The notes beneath the pieces are model-generated. The model worked only from the letters and a program-made list of their open reading frames with translations, was not told the DNA's origin and searched no databases. Positions 17,489-25,518 of a DNA stretch of 64,000 bases are shown here, in pieces. Location: NCBI GenBank assembly GCA_963703355.1, contig OY969813.1:2852001-2916000 (forward strand). Direction: 5' to 3'. Position numbers and translations under genes: made by a program. Source of the stretch: Puia sp963703355 (lineage in GTDB: Bacteria; Bacteroidota; Bacteroidia; Chitinophagales; Chitinophagaceae). Position 1 is the stretch's first letter. Every line of letters begins with the position of its first letter.

Positions 17489-19534
17489 TTAAAACCAAAC
17501 GGAGACGAGTAAATCAATGATTTTTATGCCGATAAAAGGAAGTATGATGCCGCCTACTCCGTATATCAAAAGATTTCTTCTGAGTAAAGCACTAGCGCCT
17601 ATCGGTTTGTAAGTGACTCCTCTTAATGCCAGAGGTATCAGGAGCGGAATAATTATGGCGTTGAATATAACCGCGGAGAGAATCGCACTTTCAGGACTGT
17701 GCAGGTGCATGATATTAAGAGCCTGCAATCCTGGTATGGAAACGATGAATAAAGCCGGCACAATGGCAAAATATTTTGCCACATCGTTGGCAATGGAAAA
17801 CGTAGTAAGCGTTCCCCGGGTCATCAACAGTTGTTTTCCTATTTCTACGATTTCTATTAGTTTGGTAGGATCGTTGTCGAGGTCAACCATATTTCCTGCT
17901 TCCTTGGCGGCCTGCGTGCCGCTGTTCATGGCAACACCTACATCGGCTTGCGCAAGTGCAGGAGCATCGTTGGTACCGTCACCCATCATGGCAACGAGCT
18001 TGCCTCCCTGTTGCTCTTTTTTGATGTAGTTCATTTTGTCTTCGGGTTTTGCTTCAGCAATAAAATCATCGACGCCTGCTTTCTGTGCAATATATTTTGC
18101 TGTAAGTGGGTTATCACCCGTTACCATTACCGTCTTCACTCCCATTTTACGCAGACGATCAAAGCGTTCAGAAATTCCTGGTTTGATAATATCCTGCAAT
18201 TCAATTACGCCGAGCGCTTTTTCATTTTGGCTCACAACGAGTGGTGTACCCCCATTGCTGGAAATTATTTTTACTCTTTCAGTGGTTTCAGAAGGGATGT
18301 GATTGCCTGCTCTTTCTACTAAATTTCTGATTGCATCATACGCACCCTTACGAATTTTAATTCCTGATGGCAGATCAATACCGCTGCTCCTTGTCTCAGC
18401 AGTAAATTCTATAAACCTTGCGCCGTTGCTATTGAATGAATTCGTGTTCACACCCGCAAGCTCCACGATGGACCTGCCTTCAGGAGTTTCATCTGCAATC
18501 GAAGCCATAGAACAAGCTTCGATAAATGATTTTTCTTCAATATTGTTTGCAGCCCAAAAATGGGTGGCTTTTCTATTGCCGATGGTAATCGTGCCTGTTT
18601 TATCCAGCAACAGTGTATCCAGATCACCTGCAGTTTCTACCGCCTTACCACTTTTCGTGATTACATTGGCGCGCAGTGCACGATCCATTCCTGCAATACC
18701 GATGGCACTCAGCAATCCACCTATGGTTGTTGGAATAAGACATACAAAGAGTGAGATAAAAGCTGCAATAGTAATCGGCGTGTTTGCATAATCCCCGAAA
18801 GGCTTTAAGGTTACGCATACGATCACAAAGATTAATGTGAAACCCGCGAGCAAAATGGTAAGAGCGATTTCATTTGGGGTCTTTTGCCGTGAAGCGCCTT
18901 CTACCAGTGCGATCATCTTGTCCAGAAAACTTTCACCGGGCTCAGTGGTTACACGCACTTTTATTTTATCGCTGAGAACCTTAGTTCCACCTGTAACACT
19001 GGACTTATCACCTCCTGATTCACGAATCACGGGTGCACTTTCTCCGGTGATGGCAGATTCGTCGATCGTAGCTATGCCTTCAATAATTTCACCATCCATT
19101 GGAATGGTATCCCCGGTTTCACAAATAAAAATATCACCTTTTCTCAGCTGAGATGAAGGAACCACTTTTACTTCATCCACAAATATTTCTCCAACAGGAA
19201 ATACTTTTTTTGCCGGTGTGTCTTCCCTGGTCTTGCGCAAACTGTCGGCCTGAGCTTTACCTCTTGCTTCGGCTATTGCTTCTGCAAAATTTGCAAACAA
19301 CAGCGTAAGAAAGAGAACGATAAATACGATCAGGTTATAGGCGAAGCTTCCCTGAGATTTATTACCCGTAATGATCCATATGCAAACTGCCAGCATAATC
19401 GCTGTGCCAATTTCAACAGTGAACATAACCGGATTATGGATCATAATTCTCGGATCCAGTTTTAAAAAGGATTGTTGCAGCGCTTCTTTTACAAGTGCTG
19501 ATTCAAACAATTTGTTATCTCTGTTTCGTTTCAT
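17489..19534 (-). CDS. kdpB: KdpB, P-type ATPase subunit of the K+ pump
   Basis: The 681-aa catalytic subunit starts with MKRNRD at the ATG; an upstream in-frame TTG would overlap kdpA. It carries the P-type phosphorylation loop LLLDKTGTITIGN, the actuator motif ATIDESAITGESAPV, the nucleotide-binding region, the hinge MVTGDNPLTAKYIA and MMGDGTNDAPALAQADVG, with membrane helices before and after. It couples ATP hydrolysis to K+ import with KdpA. Gene order kdpA-kdpB-kdpC with gaps of 10 and 11 bases is standard. Nothing is missing from the catalytic motifs. Confidence 0.97.
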   Translation of the reverse strand: MKRNRDNKLFESALVKEALQQSFLKLDPRIMIHNPVMFTVEIGTAIMLAVCIWIITGNKSQGSFAYNLIVFIVLFLTLLFANFAEAIAEARGKAQADSLRKTREDTPAKKVFPVGEIFVDEVKVVPSSQLRKGDIFICETGDTIPMDGEIIEGIATIDESAITGESAPVIRESGGDKSSVTGGTKVLSDKIKVRVTTEPGESFLDKMIALVEGASRQKTPNEIALTILLAGFTLIFVIVCVTLKPFGDYANTPITIAAFISLFVCLIPTTIGGLLSAIGIAGMDRALRANVITKSGKAVETAGDLDTLLLDKTGTITIGNRKATHFWAANNIEEKSFIEACSMASIADETPEGRSIVELAGVNTNSFNSNGARFIEFTAETRSSGIDLPSGIKIRKGAYDAIRNLVERAGNHIPSETTERVKIISSNGGTPLVVSQNEKALGVIELQDIIKPGISERFDRLRKMGVKTVMVTGDNPLTAKYIAQKAGVDDFIAEAKPEDKMNYIKKEQQGGKLVAMMGDGTNDAPALAQADVGVAMNSGTQAAKEAGNMVDLDNDPTKLIEIVEIGKQLLMTRGTLTTFSIANDVAKYFAIVPALFIVSIPGLQALNIMHLHSPESAILSAVIFNAIIIPLLIPLALRGVTYKPIGASALLRRNLLIYGVGGIILPFIGIKIIDLLVSVWF

Positions 19535-19544
19535 GATTGATGTT

Positions 19545-21245
19545 TTATTTCGATGCAAAAAATTCGGCGATGGGCCCCAGTGTCAGAGCAGGAAAGAAAG
19601 ACAGCGCTGCAATGATGATAATGACCGCATACACCATGATGCCAAATGTTCCTGTATCTGTCTTGAGCGTGCCTGCACTTTCCGGAATGAATTTCTTCTT
19701 GGCGAGTATGCCCGCAATAGCAAGTGGTCCGATGATGGGTAAGAACCTGGAAAGGAGCATCACGATTCCGCAGGTGATATTCCAGAATGGAACACCATCT
19801 CCCAGCCCTTCAAAGCCTGAACCATTATTTGCTGAAGAGGAAGTGTATTCATATAACATTTCAGAAAAACCATGACTGCCGGGATTATTCAGCCAGGCTG
19901 CGTTGCCGACAGGATCACTCGAATACAGATGAGAGGACAATGCAGTAAAGGCAAGGATCAGAAATGTATGTAATAAGGCAACGATCGTTGCAATCTTCAT
20001 TTCCTTCGCTTCAATTTTCTTACCCAGGAATTCAGGTGTACGACCAACCATGAGTCCGGATATAAACACAGCGATAATGATATAGATATAAAAATTGAGG
20101 AAGCCAACACCTACACCTCCGTAAAAATCGTTTACCATCATTCCCAATAAAGCGAACATGCCAGTGAGTGGTGTAAAGCTGTCGTGCATCGCATTTACTG
20201 AACCGTTTGACGTAACAGTAGTTGTAATTCCCCAATATGCAGAAGCTGCGGGGCCGAATCTAACTTCCTTTCCTTCCATACTTCCCAGCGGCTGACTGAT
20301 ACCCAAATGACCGATAGAAGGATTTCCTTTCATCTCAAGATAGATGGCAGGGATCGCATAAATCAAAAAGCCAATTGTCATTACACTGAAGATTACCCAC
20401 GCGAGTCTTTTTCTTTTTAGCATATAACCCAGTGTAAAAATGAGTGCAATAGGAATTAAAATGATGCACACATTTTCTACGATATTGGTAAAGTAATTTG
20501 GGTTCTCCATTGGCTGTGCGGAGTTAGCGCCAAAGAAGCCACCACCATTAGTGCCGATTTGCTTTATGGCAACCATTGCTGCAGCAGGACCTCTGCTCAC
20601 ATGCACCGTATCTCCCTGCATAGAAATAAACTGATCCTTTCCTTTGAAAGTCATCGGTGTTCCATTAAATAAAAGAATTACGGCGACCACAATAGAGAGC
20701 GGTAATAATATTCGGGTACAAGACTTAACGAAATAGTTATAGTAATTTCCCAGCTTTTCAGTTGTTCTTTCTTTCATTGCGTTAAAGACCATCGCACAAA
20801 CGGCCATTCCTGCGCCGGCGCTCACAAATTGAAATAGTGTGAGTATTAACTGTCCCAGATAGGATACACCCGTTTCACCTGAATAGTGTTGCAGATTCGT
20901 ATTTGAAATGAAACTAATCGTGGTGTTGAATGCCAGGTCGGCCGACATAGATGGATTCCCATCGGGGTTTAATGGAAGCCAGCTCATGTTCATCAGAACA
21001 AACATGGAAAAGATCGCCCAAACCAGATTGATGGTAAGAAACGCAACGAGGTGTTGCTTCCAGTTCATTTCTTTTTCCGGGTGAATACCACTTGCTTTAA
21101 AAAATAGTTTATCGACGGGCGCAAATATTGGATCGAGCCAGGTCCGCTGGCCTTCATACACTTTGGCGATATACCTACCCAGGGGAATCGCCAACAGTAC
21201 CGTGGCGAGAAACATGACAACTACCCCTATGATTTCTGTGTTCAT
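19545..21245 (-). CDS. kdpA: KdpA, potassium-binding membrane subunit
   Basis: This 566-aa polytopic membrane protein has about ten helices and the four pore-like repeats of KdpA. Landmarks are FNTTISFISNTNLQHYSGE (first selectivity loop), QIGTNGGGFFGANSAQP (second), TTTVTSNGSVNAMHDS (third) and SSANNGSGFEG (fourth), each with the conserved Gly of the K+ filter. It binds and translocates K+. It follows kdpF by 21 bases and precedes kdpB by 10, so all are one operon. Start and length are typical for the family. Confidence 0.97.
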   Translation of the reverse strand: MNTEIIGVVVMFLATVLLAIPLGRYIAKVYEGQRTWLDPIFAPVDKLFFKASGIHPEKEMNWKQHLVAFLTINLVWAIFSMFVLMNMSWLPLNPDGNPSMSADLAFNTTISFISNTNLQHYSGETGVSYLGQLILTLFQFVSAGAGMAVCAMVFNAMKERTTEKLGNYYNYFVKSCTRILLPLSIVVAVILLFNGTPMTFKGKDQFISMQGDTVHVSRGPAAAMVAIKQIGTNGGGFFGANSAQPMENPNYFTNIVENVCIILIPIALIFTLGYMLKRKRLAWVIFSVMTIGFLIYAIPAIYLEMKGNPSIGHLGISQPLGSMEGKEVRFGPAASAYWGITTTVTSNGSVNAMHDSFTPLTGMFALLGMMVNDFYGGVGVGFLNFYIYIIIAVFISGLMVGRTPEFLGKKIEAKEMKIATIVALLHTFLILAFTALSSHLYSSDPVGNAAWLNNPGSHGFSEMLYEYTSSSANNGSGFEGLGDGVPFWNITCGIVMLLSRFLPIIGPLAIAGILAKKKFIPESAGTLKTDTGTFGIMVYAVIIIIAALSFFPALTLGPIAEFFASK

Positions 21246-21266
21246 GATAACTTTAATTTGGTTGAG

Positions 21267-21344
21267 TTAAAATTTTTCCGGTTTGACCAATACATAACAT
21301 AAGTAGAGGAATACCAGGATCGATAAAATGAATAAAATCGTCAT
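21267..21344 (-). CDS. kdpF: KdpF, small stabilising subunit of the K+ pump
   Basis: This 25-residue frame reads MTILFILSILVFLYLCYVLV followed by KPEKF. It is one membrane helix with the C-terminal KPEKF tail that is diagnostic of KdpF. It lies 21 bases upstream of kdpA on the same strand, exactly where kdpF is normally found. KdpF stabilises the KdpABC complex. The reading frame was found by translating the intergenic bases by hand. Confidence 0.93.
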   Translation of the reverse strand: MTILFILSILVFLYLCYVLVKPEKF

Positions 21345-21349
21345 AGCGT

Positions 21350-21436
21350 TTAAATTTTGTCGAAGAAATCGATGGATTTAAAAAATATTGCAAAGCAGAT
21401 AAGAATTGCAACGATTAAGATGATTGTCATTAACAT
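21350..21436 (-). CDS. Small single-helix membrane peptide upstream of kdpF
   Basis: A 28-residue frame begins MLMTIILIVAILICFAIFF and ends KSIDFFDKI. It has one hydrophobic helix followed by a short charged tail that resembles KdpF in size and layout but has a different tail. Its stop is five bases before the kdpF start, so it would be the first gene of the kdp operon. I do not recognise a named family. Tight spacing, an ATG start (with a second ATG two codons in) and membrane character support it as real. Other explanations are a leader peptide for kdpF or a chance frame. Confidence 0.6.
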   Translation of the reverse strand: MLMTIILIVAILICFAIFFKSIDFFDKI

Positions 21437-21454
21437 AATTTCTGTTTTTGAATC

Positions 21455-21472
21455 TTTGTTTTATTAAACAAA
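21455..21472. promoter_or_regulatory. TTTGTTT/AAACAAA inverted repeat in the kdp leader
   Basis: A perfect 7-bp inverted repeat separated by TATT lies 19-36 bases before the first small ORF of the kdp operon. It would fall in the 5' untranslated region if transcription begins near 21491. It is AT-only apart from one G and one C, so it is either an operator or a weak leader hairpin. Confidence 0.35.
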
Positions 21473-21502
21473 ACGTCTTGTGTTTATACCTCTTCAATGA
21501 AT

Positions 21503-21517
21503 ATAAGTCGTGTGCCA
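21503..21517 (-). promoter_or_regulatory. Possible σ54 promoter for the kdp operon
   Basis: On the minus strand TGGCAC, a perfect −24 element, is followed after five bases by TTAT where σ54 promoters have TTGC. The GG/GC spacing is right but the −12 GC is replaced by AT. The predicted start near 21491 gives a leader of about 55 bases before the first small ORF. The neighbouring NtrC-type regulator makes σ54 control plausible. Confidence 0.4.
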
Positions 21518-21535
21518 CACGATCTATTATGATAT

Positions 21536-21587
21536 GAATCATGTTGAATCATGATTAATATGGATATTGAAAATTTTCATGATCATG
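21536..21587. promoter_or_regulatory. Candidate activator-binding sites upstream of kdp
   Basis: GAATCATG occurs twice with starts exactly 10 bases apart (21536 and 21546). The second copy is part of the perfect palindrome AATCATGATT (21547-21556), and a second perfect palindrome, CATGATCATG, lies at 21578-21587. They sit about 20-75 bases upstream of the putative −24 box. Paired dyads upstream of a σ54-like element are the usual arrangement for NtrC-family activators. Confidence 0.45.
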
Positions 21588-21699
21588 GGAATTCAAACGA
21601 AGTGCCCGATTGTAAAAATTTTGAGATTTGATGACTGAAAGGCCACGTTGATAAGGAGTTAACTCAATTCAACTGTAATTTGCACGGACTGGCCCGGAT

Positions 21700-21730
21700 A
21701 AAAAACCCTTTCATAATGAAATGGTTTTTT
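21700..21730. terminator. Bidirectional terminator-like hairpin
   Basis: Arms AAAAAACC and GGTTTTTT enclose a second perfect stem, TTTCAT/ATGAAA, with one C-T mismatch between them and a one-base loop. On both strands the stem ends in a T-run. No annotated gene ends here, so it may bound an unannotated short transcript or insulate the kdp promoter from read-through. Confidence 0.6.
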
Positions 21731-21886
21731 ATCAATATGACATGGAATATGTATTTCGAAACCTATTTCAAACAGTAAAACCCAGGGGCATATAATTTGT
21801 TGGGGATTCACTCATTAAAGCAATCGTGCATGTTGATTGTTATAGAGTAATTAACAGTAGCGTGGTTTTTACCTTCGCTTATTAAT

Positions 21887-21922
21887 TAGAACAGGCCGAC
21901 TGTTTTTACAGCTGGCCTGTTT
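21887..21922 (-). terminator. Terminator of the NtrC-type regulator gene
   Basis: Arms AACAGGCC and GGCCTGTT and an inner CTGT/ACAG stem with a short A-loop form a strong hairpin directly after the stop codon at 21924 on the minus strand. The sequence beyond is AT-rich. It separates the regulator transcript from the kdp operon. Confidence 0.75.
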
Positions 21923-21923
21923 A

Positions 21924-23267
21924 TTAACTTATTTTATACTCTTCGATTTTTCGGTATAAAGTAGTGAGACCTATATTTAGCAGCCTGGCAGCTGCCATTT
22001 TGTTCCCGTGGGTATGATTCAGTACGCGTTGTATATGAAGTTTCTCCATGCTCGACAATTCAAAAGCCGACAAAGCCTGTCCTTTTTGACGGGAGGTATG
22101 AAAGTCTATTGGCAAACTGGAAACGGTAAGCTCGTTATCGGTCGTTAAAATGACTGCGCGTTCCATAACATTTTTTAACTCGCGAATATTTCCTTTCCAG
22201 TCATGTCCGATTAACTGGTCGAGAAATTCCTTGTTCATTCCTGTTACATGCCCGTTAATTTTTGAGGAGTATATCTGAAGGAAATGATTTGCCAAAGACG
22301 GGATATCTTTTTTACGGTCACGTAAAGGAGGGAGTTCGATCGTGAAGATATTTAGCCTGTAAAAAAGATCTTCTCTGAATTTACCTTCGTCCACTTCTTT
22401 CTGAAGATCTCTGTTGGTTGCTGTGATCAGTCGCACATTGACCTTACTGGACTTGGTATCACCCACTTTAATAAATTCACTGGTTTCCAGTACCCTCAAT
22501 AATTTGGACTGAAGGTCAAATGCCATTTCACCAATTTCATCCAGGAATAAAGTTCCTCCATCTGCTTCTTCGATTAGCCCTTTTTTATCCTTAACGGCAC
22601 TGGTGAACGATCCCGCCAGGTGACCGAACAGTTCACTTTCGAGAAGTTCTTTACTGAATGAGCTTATATTTAATGCCACAAAAGGATTGGCCGCACGTTT
22701 GCTGCCATTATGAATAGCGTGTGCGAAAACTTCTTTCCCCGTTCCCGTTTCACCAAGCAATAAAACGGTGGCGTCAGTGGGGGCAACTTTCTTCGCTAAT
22801 TCTATAGCAGATTGGATCTGTTCCGAGTCTCCCAATATATTTTCGAAAGTATATTTCTTATCAACCTGGCGTTCTAATTGTGCAACACGTTTTTGTAATT
22901 TGATCTTTTCCATCGCCCTGTCGAGCAGTGGAATAATTCTTTCGTTGTCATCGCCTTTTGTCAGATAGTCAAAAGCTCCGTTTTTTATGGATTGCACACC
23001 GGCCTGGATATTCCCGTATGCTGTTAACATGATGATTTCTACCTGTGGAAATTTTGCTTTTACTTTCTCTATAAATTCTACGCCGTTGCCGTCCGGTAGT
23101 TTCACGTCACATAATATTACCTGAATGAATTCCCGCTCGAGGATACGCAAACCTGCCTTCAGCGAATCGGCTTCGAACACAAGAAAGCCTTCCAGTCCGA
23201 TAATGCGTTTTAATAAATGCCTTAGCTTTTCTTCATCGTCGATCAGAAGAATATTACCCCTGTTCAT
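21924..23267 (-). CDS. NtrC-type σ54-dependent response regulator of the kdp locus
   Basis: This 447-aa regulator has a receiver domain (residues 1-120; phosphoacceptor Asp in VILCDVKLPDG), an AAA+ ATPase domain (about 143-375) with Walker A GETGTGKE and Walker B GGTLFLDEIGE, and a Fis-type helix-turn-helix ending in NIGLTTLYRKIEEYKI. The σ54-contact loop, normally GAFTGA, reads GSFTSA. It is followed by a strong terminator and then the kdp control region. Classical kdp operons use the OmpR-type KdpE; here no KdpE exists in the window. I infer that this protein is controlled by the kinase at 14031-15752 and activates kdp. Confidence 0.94.
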   Translation of the reverse strand: MNRGNILLIDDEEKLRHLLKRIIGLEGFLVFEADSLKAGLRILEREFIQVILCDVKLPDGNGVEFIEKVKAKFPQVEIIMLTAYGNIQAGVQSIKNGAFDYLTKGDDNERIIPLLDRAMEKIKLQKRVAQLERQVDKKYTFENILGDSEQIQSAIELAKKVAPTDATVLLLGETGTGKEVFAHAIHNGSKRAANPFVALNISSFSKELLESELFGHLAGSFTSAVKDKKGLIEEADGGTLFLDEIGEMAFDLQSKLLRVLETSEFIKVGDTKSSKVNVRLITATNRDLQKEVDEGKFREDLFYRLNIFTIELPPLRDRKKDIPSLANHFLQIYSSKINGHVTGMNKEFLDQLIGHDWKGNIRELKNVMERAVILTTDNELTVSSLPIDFHTSRQKGQALSAFELSSMEKLHIQRVLNHTHGNKMAAARLLNIGLTTLYRKIEEYKIS

Positions 23268-23352
23268 GCATTCCTAATTTAATTCAAAGCTATAGAATTG
23301 TTGGAAGACAGGAATAATTGGATAAACGATGAAGATTTAACTCCGTATTCTT

Positions 23353-24138
23353 TTACTGTTTTTGTATAGTCAATGGTGCAATCGTTACTCCCGATGAATA
23401 GTTCCAGGTTAGCGTGCAACTTGAATCCGTTACGGTTACGCTTCCCTGATAGGTGATACCGTTTAACTTGAATACAAGATTAAATGTTCCATTGGTAACT
23501 GAAGTAAAGGATATGATTCCGGTCGCGGGTGTTGATGTGGGAGATCCATAACATGCATATTCGAATGCTGAATTAAAATCACATTCAAAAGTTCCATTGG
23601 AAGGAGGAATATTTCCACCACAATCGAGTATCGGAGAATTTGTGTACAGGTCCTGCGTGTGAGCAACAAATATTAATCCGGTATCGGAAAATGATATCGG
23701 AGTCAGACTAATCTGATCGTCAGTAGATAAGGTCTTTACGGTTATAACGTCGCAATGCACGGTGGATGTGTCACCATAAACACTATCTGTTACGGTAACT
23801 GTGGCAATACTACTATCTCCTGACAATACACCCACCCCTCCGGCACTGTTCGGAATAAAAGCTGCGATCTGATAAGAACCTGCATGGGTGAAAATAAATG
23901 TTGCGCTGTCCGTTTGACTGGATGGCCATACGTGGCCATTTGAAGGAGTGGACCAGGTAACTCCCGATGCAACATTATTTGTCGATGCAATAACCGGCTC
24001 GCCAATTTTTATGGTTGACTTGGACAGCGTAAGACCAGTGTTCAAACTGCCGCCTGATGCAGATGTATTTTTATTACATGATAAAAGGATTAATGAAATT
24101 CCTATAACAAGTGCACAGCACAATTTAAAATTTTTCAT
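23353..24138 (-). CDS. Lipoprotein with PKD/Ig-like β-sandwich region
   Basis: This 261-aa protein has a lipoprotein signal peptide (hydrophobic residues 6-19, lipobox ending LLSC). The first half of the mature part (residues about 35-115) resembles a PKD or Ig-like domain: GEPVIASTNNVASGVTWS, a TATFIFTHAGSYQIAAF strand typical of PKD folds, then a terminal TVTVTDS strand. The second half (about 120-261) is β-rich with paired Cys and is unrecognised. It is likely anchored to the outer membrane. It lies 85 bases downstream of the regulator gene's start on the same strand with no obvious functional tie. Confidence 0.7.
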   Translation of the reverse strand: MKNFKLCCALVIGISLILLSCNKNTSASGGSLNTGLTLSKSTIKIGEPVIASTNNVASGVTWSTPSNGHVWPSSQTDSATFIFTHAGSYQIAAFIPNSAGGVGVLSGDSSIATVTVTDSVYGDTSTVHCDVITVKTLSTDDQISLTPISFSDTGLIFVAHTQDLYTNSPILDCGGNIPPSNGTFECDFNSAFEYACYGSPTSTPATGIISFTSVTNGTFNLVFKLNGITYQGSVTVTDSSCTLTWNYSSGVTIAPLTIQKQ

Positions 24139-24273
24139 AAATAATTCGTTTTCTGCTTTTTGTATTACCCAGAAGGGAAGGGAAGATTATATGGGTAAAT
24201 TTCATTACTTCCCGCCCATTTGACTTACTACAGGGCGAAAAGGTTGCCTGAGATACAGTAAAAGAGAGATTTT

Positions 24274-25458
24274 CTATAAATAGCTTAACCACCATTTCCC
24301 CTTATGAGTGGATTTGTACTTGTCGTACCATTTGCAGGGAAAATATAGTAGTATAACAACCGATGCCCATACAATGTAGACGACAGCGAGGTTGAATCCA
24401 TAACCATTCAGTTGATGGGAGTAACTAATCCAGGTATTAAAGCCGGTCATAGACCTCCATTCAAACCCAGTCAGTACGGCCGCCATCAGTGCGACAATAT
24501 GAATGAGATAAATATGCAGCAAATAATAGAACATGGGCACTCTTCCGTATACAGAAACAAATCTGGTGAACCGATTTGATACAGTTTCTATTAAAGAAAG
24601 AAATACGAGGGCCGTCCCATCTGTTAAAAGAATATAATCCAGAGACGGAGGATATTTCGTGACATTAATAAAAGAAAGAAAACTAAAAACAGCTGATGAT
24701 TGTTCTTTCCAGGGCTTCAGATTTCCATAAATATTAATACCTCTTATAACAACGAACAAAATGAGCGAGAAGGTTCCGATGGTTAACAACAGTTTTCTTC
24801 TTTTTACCGGATCATAGCCATTTGAAAATAATTCTCCCAAACAATATCCCAACGACATCACGCCAATCCAGGGTAATAACGGATAAGCAAACAGTACCCC
24901 GCGATTTCCAATCTCATAACCATTCTGCTCGTGAAGGAAACTCCAGAAATACGCCATGAAATTGTTTCCAGGGAAATGGACATTGTCCAAAAGATTGTGG
25001 CCTGCTACCAGAATGATACCGAGCCAGAGAATTCCTTTATTCGGCAGGAAAATAATCGCCGCGAGAAAAATCATGCAAATACCCAATGCCCAAATCACGG
25101 CAAGAAGGATAAACGTGAAATGGATATTAAAAAACCAGGCAAAATTAACAATCGTCAATTCAAGAAAAATTAACCACAGTCCTCGTTTAATAAGAAATGA
25201 AGAAAGTTCTTTTTTTGTTTTTTTCTGTCCTGAAATAAACGCTGAAGTGCCTGCCAGTAAAATAAATATAGGTGCGCAAAAATGGGTGATCCAACGGGTA
25301 AAGAAAAGCAGGACGGTCGTCTTACTCAAATCCAGTGGATCGAACTGGAAGGCATCTGCATTAAAATAATCTCTCGTATGGTCCAGGGCCATGATAATCA
25401 TGATCAAACCTCTTAATATATCAATCGATTTGATCCTGCTGGTACTTACTAAATTCAT
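24274..25458 (-). CDS. DUF1624/heparan-α-glucosaminide-acetyltransferase-like membrane protein
   Basis: A 394-aa polytopic protein with about ten membrane helices. The N-terminus, RIKSIDILRGLIMIIMALDH followed by TRDYF, carries the conserved Arg-Gly and Asp-His motif of the DUF1624 family, related to the HGSNAT acyltransferase that moves acetyl groups across membranes. FTRWITHFCAPIFILLAG and the later PLLPWIGVMSLGYCLG are family landmarks. The substrate is unknown; a cell-surface glycan is a reasonable guess. It diverges from the esterase/SMP-30 gene with a 60-bp gap. An imperfect CAGGGC/GCCTG hairpin follows its stop near 24233-24255. Confidence 0.88.
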   Translation of the reverse strand: MNLVSTSRIKSIDILRGLIMIIMALDHTRDYFNADAFQFDPLDLSKTTVLLFFTRWITHFCAPIFILLAGTSAFISGQKKTKKELSSFLIKRGLWLIFLELTIVNFAWFFNIHFTFILLAVIWALGICMIFLAAIIFLPNKGILWLGIILVAGHNLLDNVHFPGNNFMAYFWSFLHEQNGYEIGNRGVLFAYPLLPWIGVMSLGYCLGELFSNGYDPVKRRKLLLTIGTFSLILFVVIRGINIYGNLKPWKEQSSAVFSFLSFINVTKYPPSLDYILLTDGTALVFLSLIETVSNRFTRFVSVYGRVPMFYYLLHIYLIHIVALMAAVLTGFEWRSMTGFNTWISYSHQLNGYGFNLAVVYIVWASVVILLYFPCKWYDKYKSTHKGKWWLSYL

Positions 25459-25518
25459 CTGTCTGGTAGTTCTGTTTCTGAAGATAATAAATCATAATTT
25501 ACCGAGTAATAATTAAAT

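Larger units (their letters stand above)
21437..21923. other. Dyad-rich control region between regulator gene and kdp operon
   Basis: About 490 bases without a protein-coding gene. From the kdp side it holds a 7-bp inverted repeat (21455-21472), a σ54-like promoter element (21503-21517), a cluster of repeats and 10-bp palindromes (21536-21587), a long bidirectional hairpin (21700-21730) and the terminator of the regulator gene (21887-21922). Between 21731 and 21886 only frames of 15 codons or fewer exist on either strand (one minus-strand frame gives MSESPTNYMPLGFTV). I see no tRNA or known riboswitch. Confidence 0.6.
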
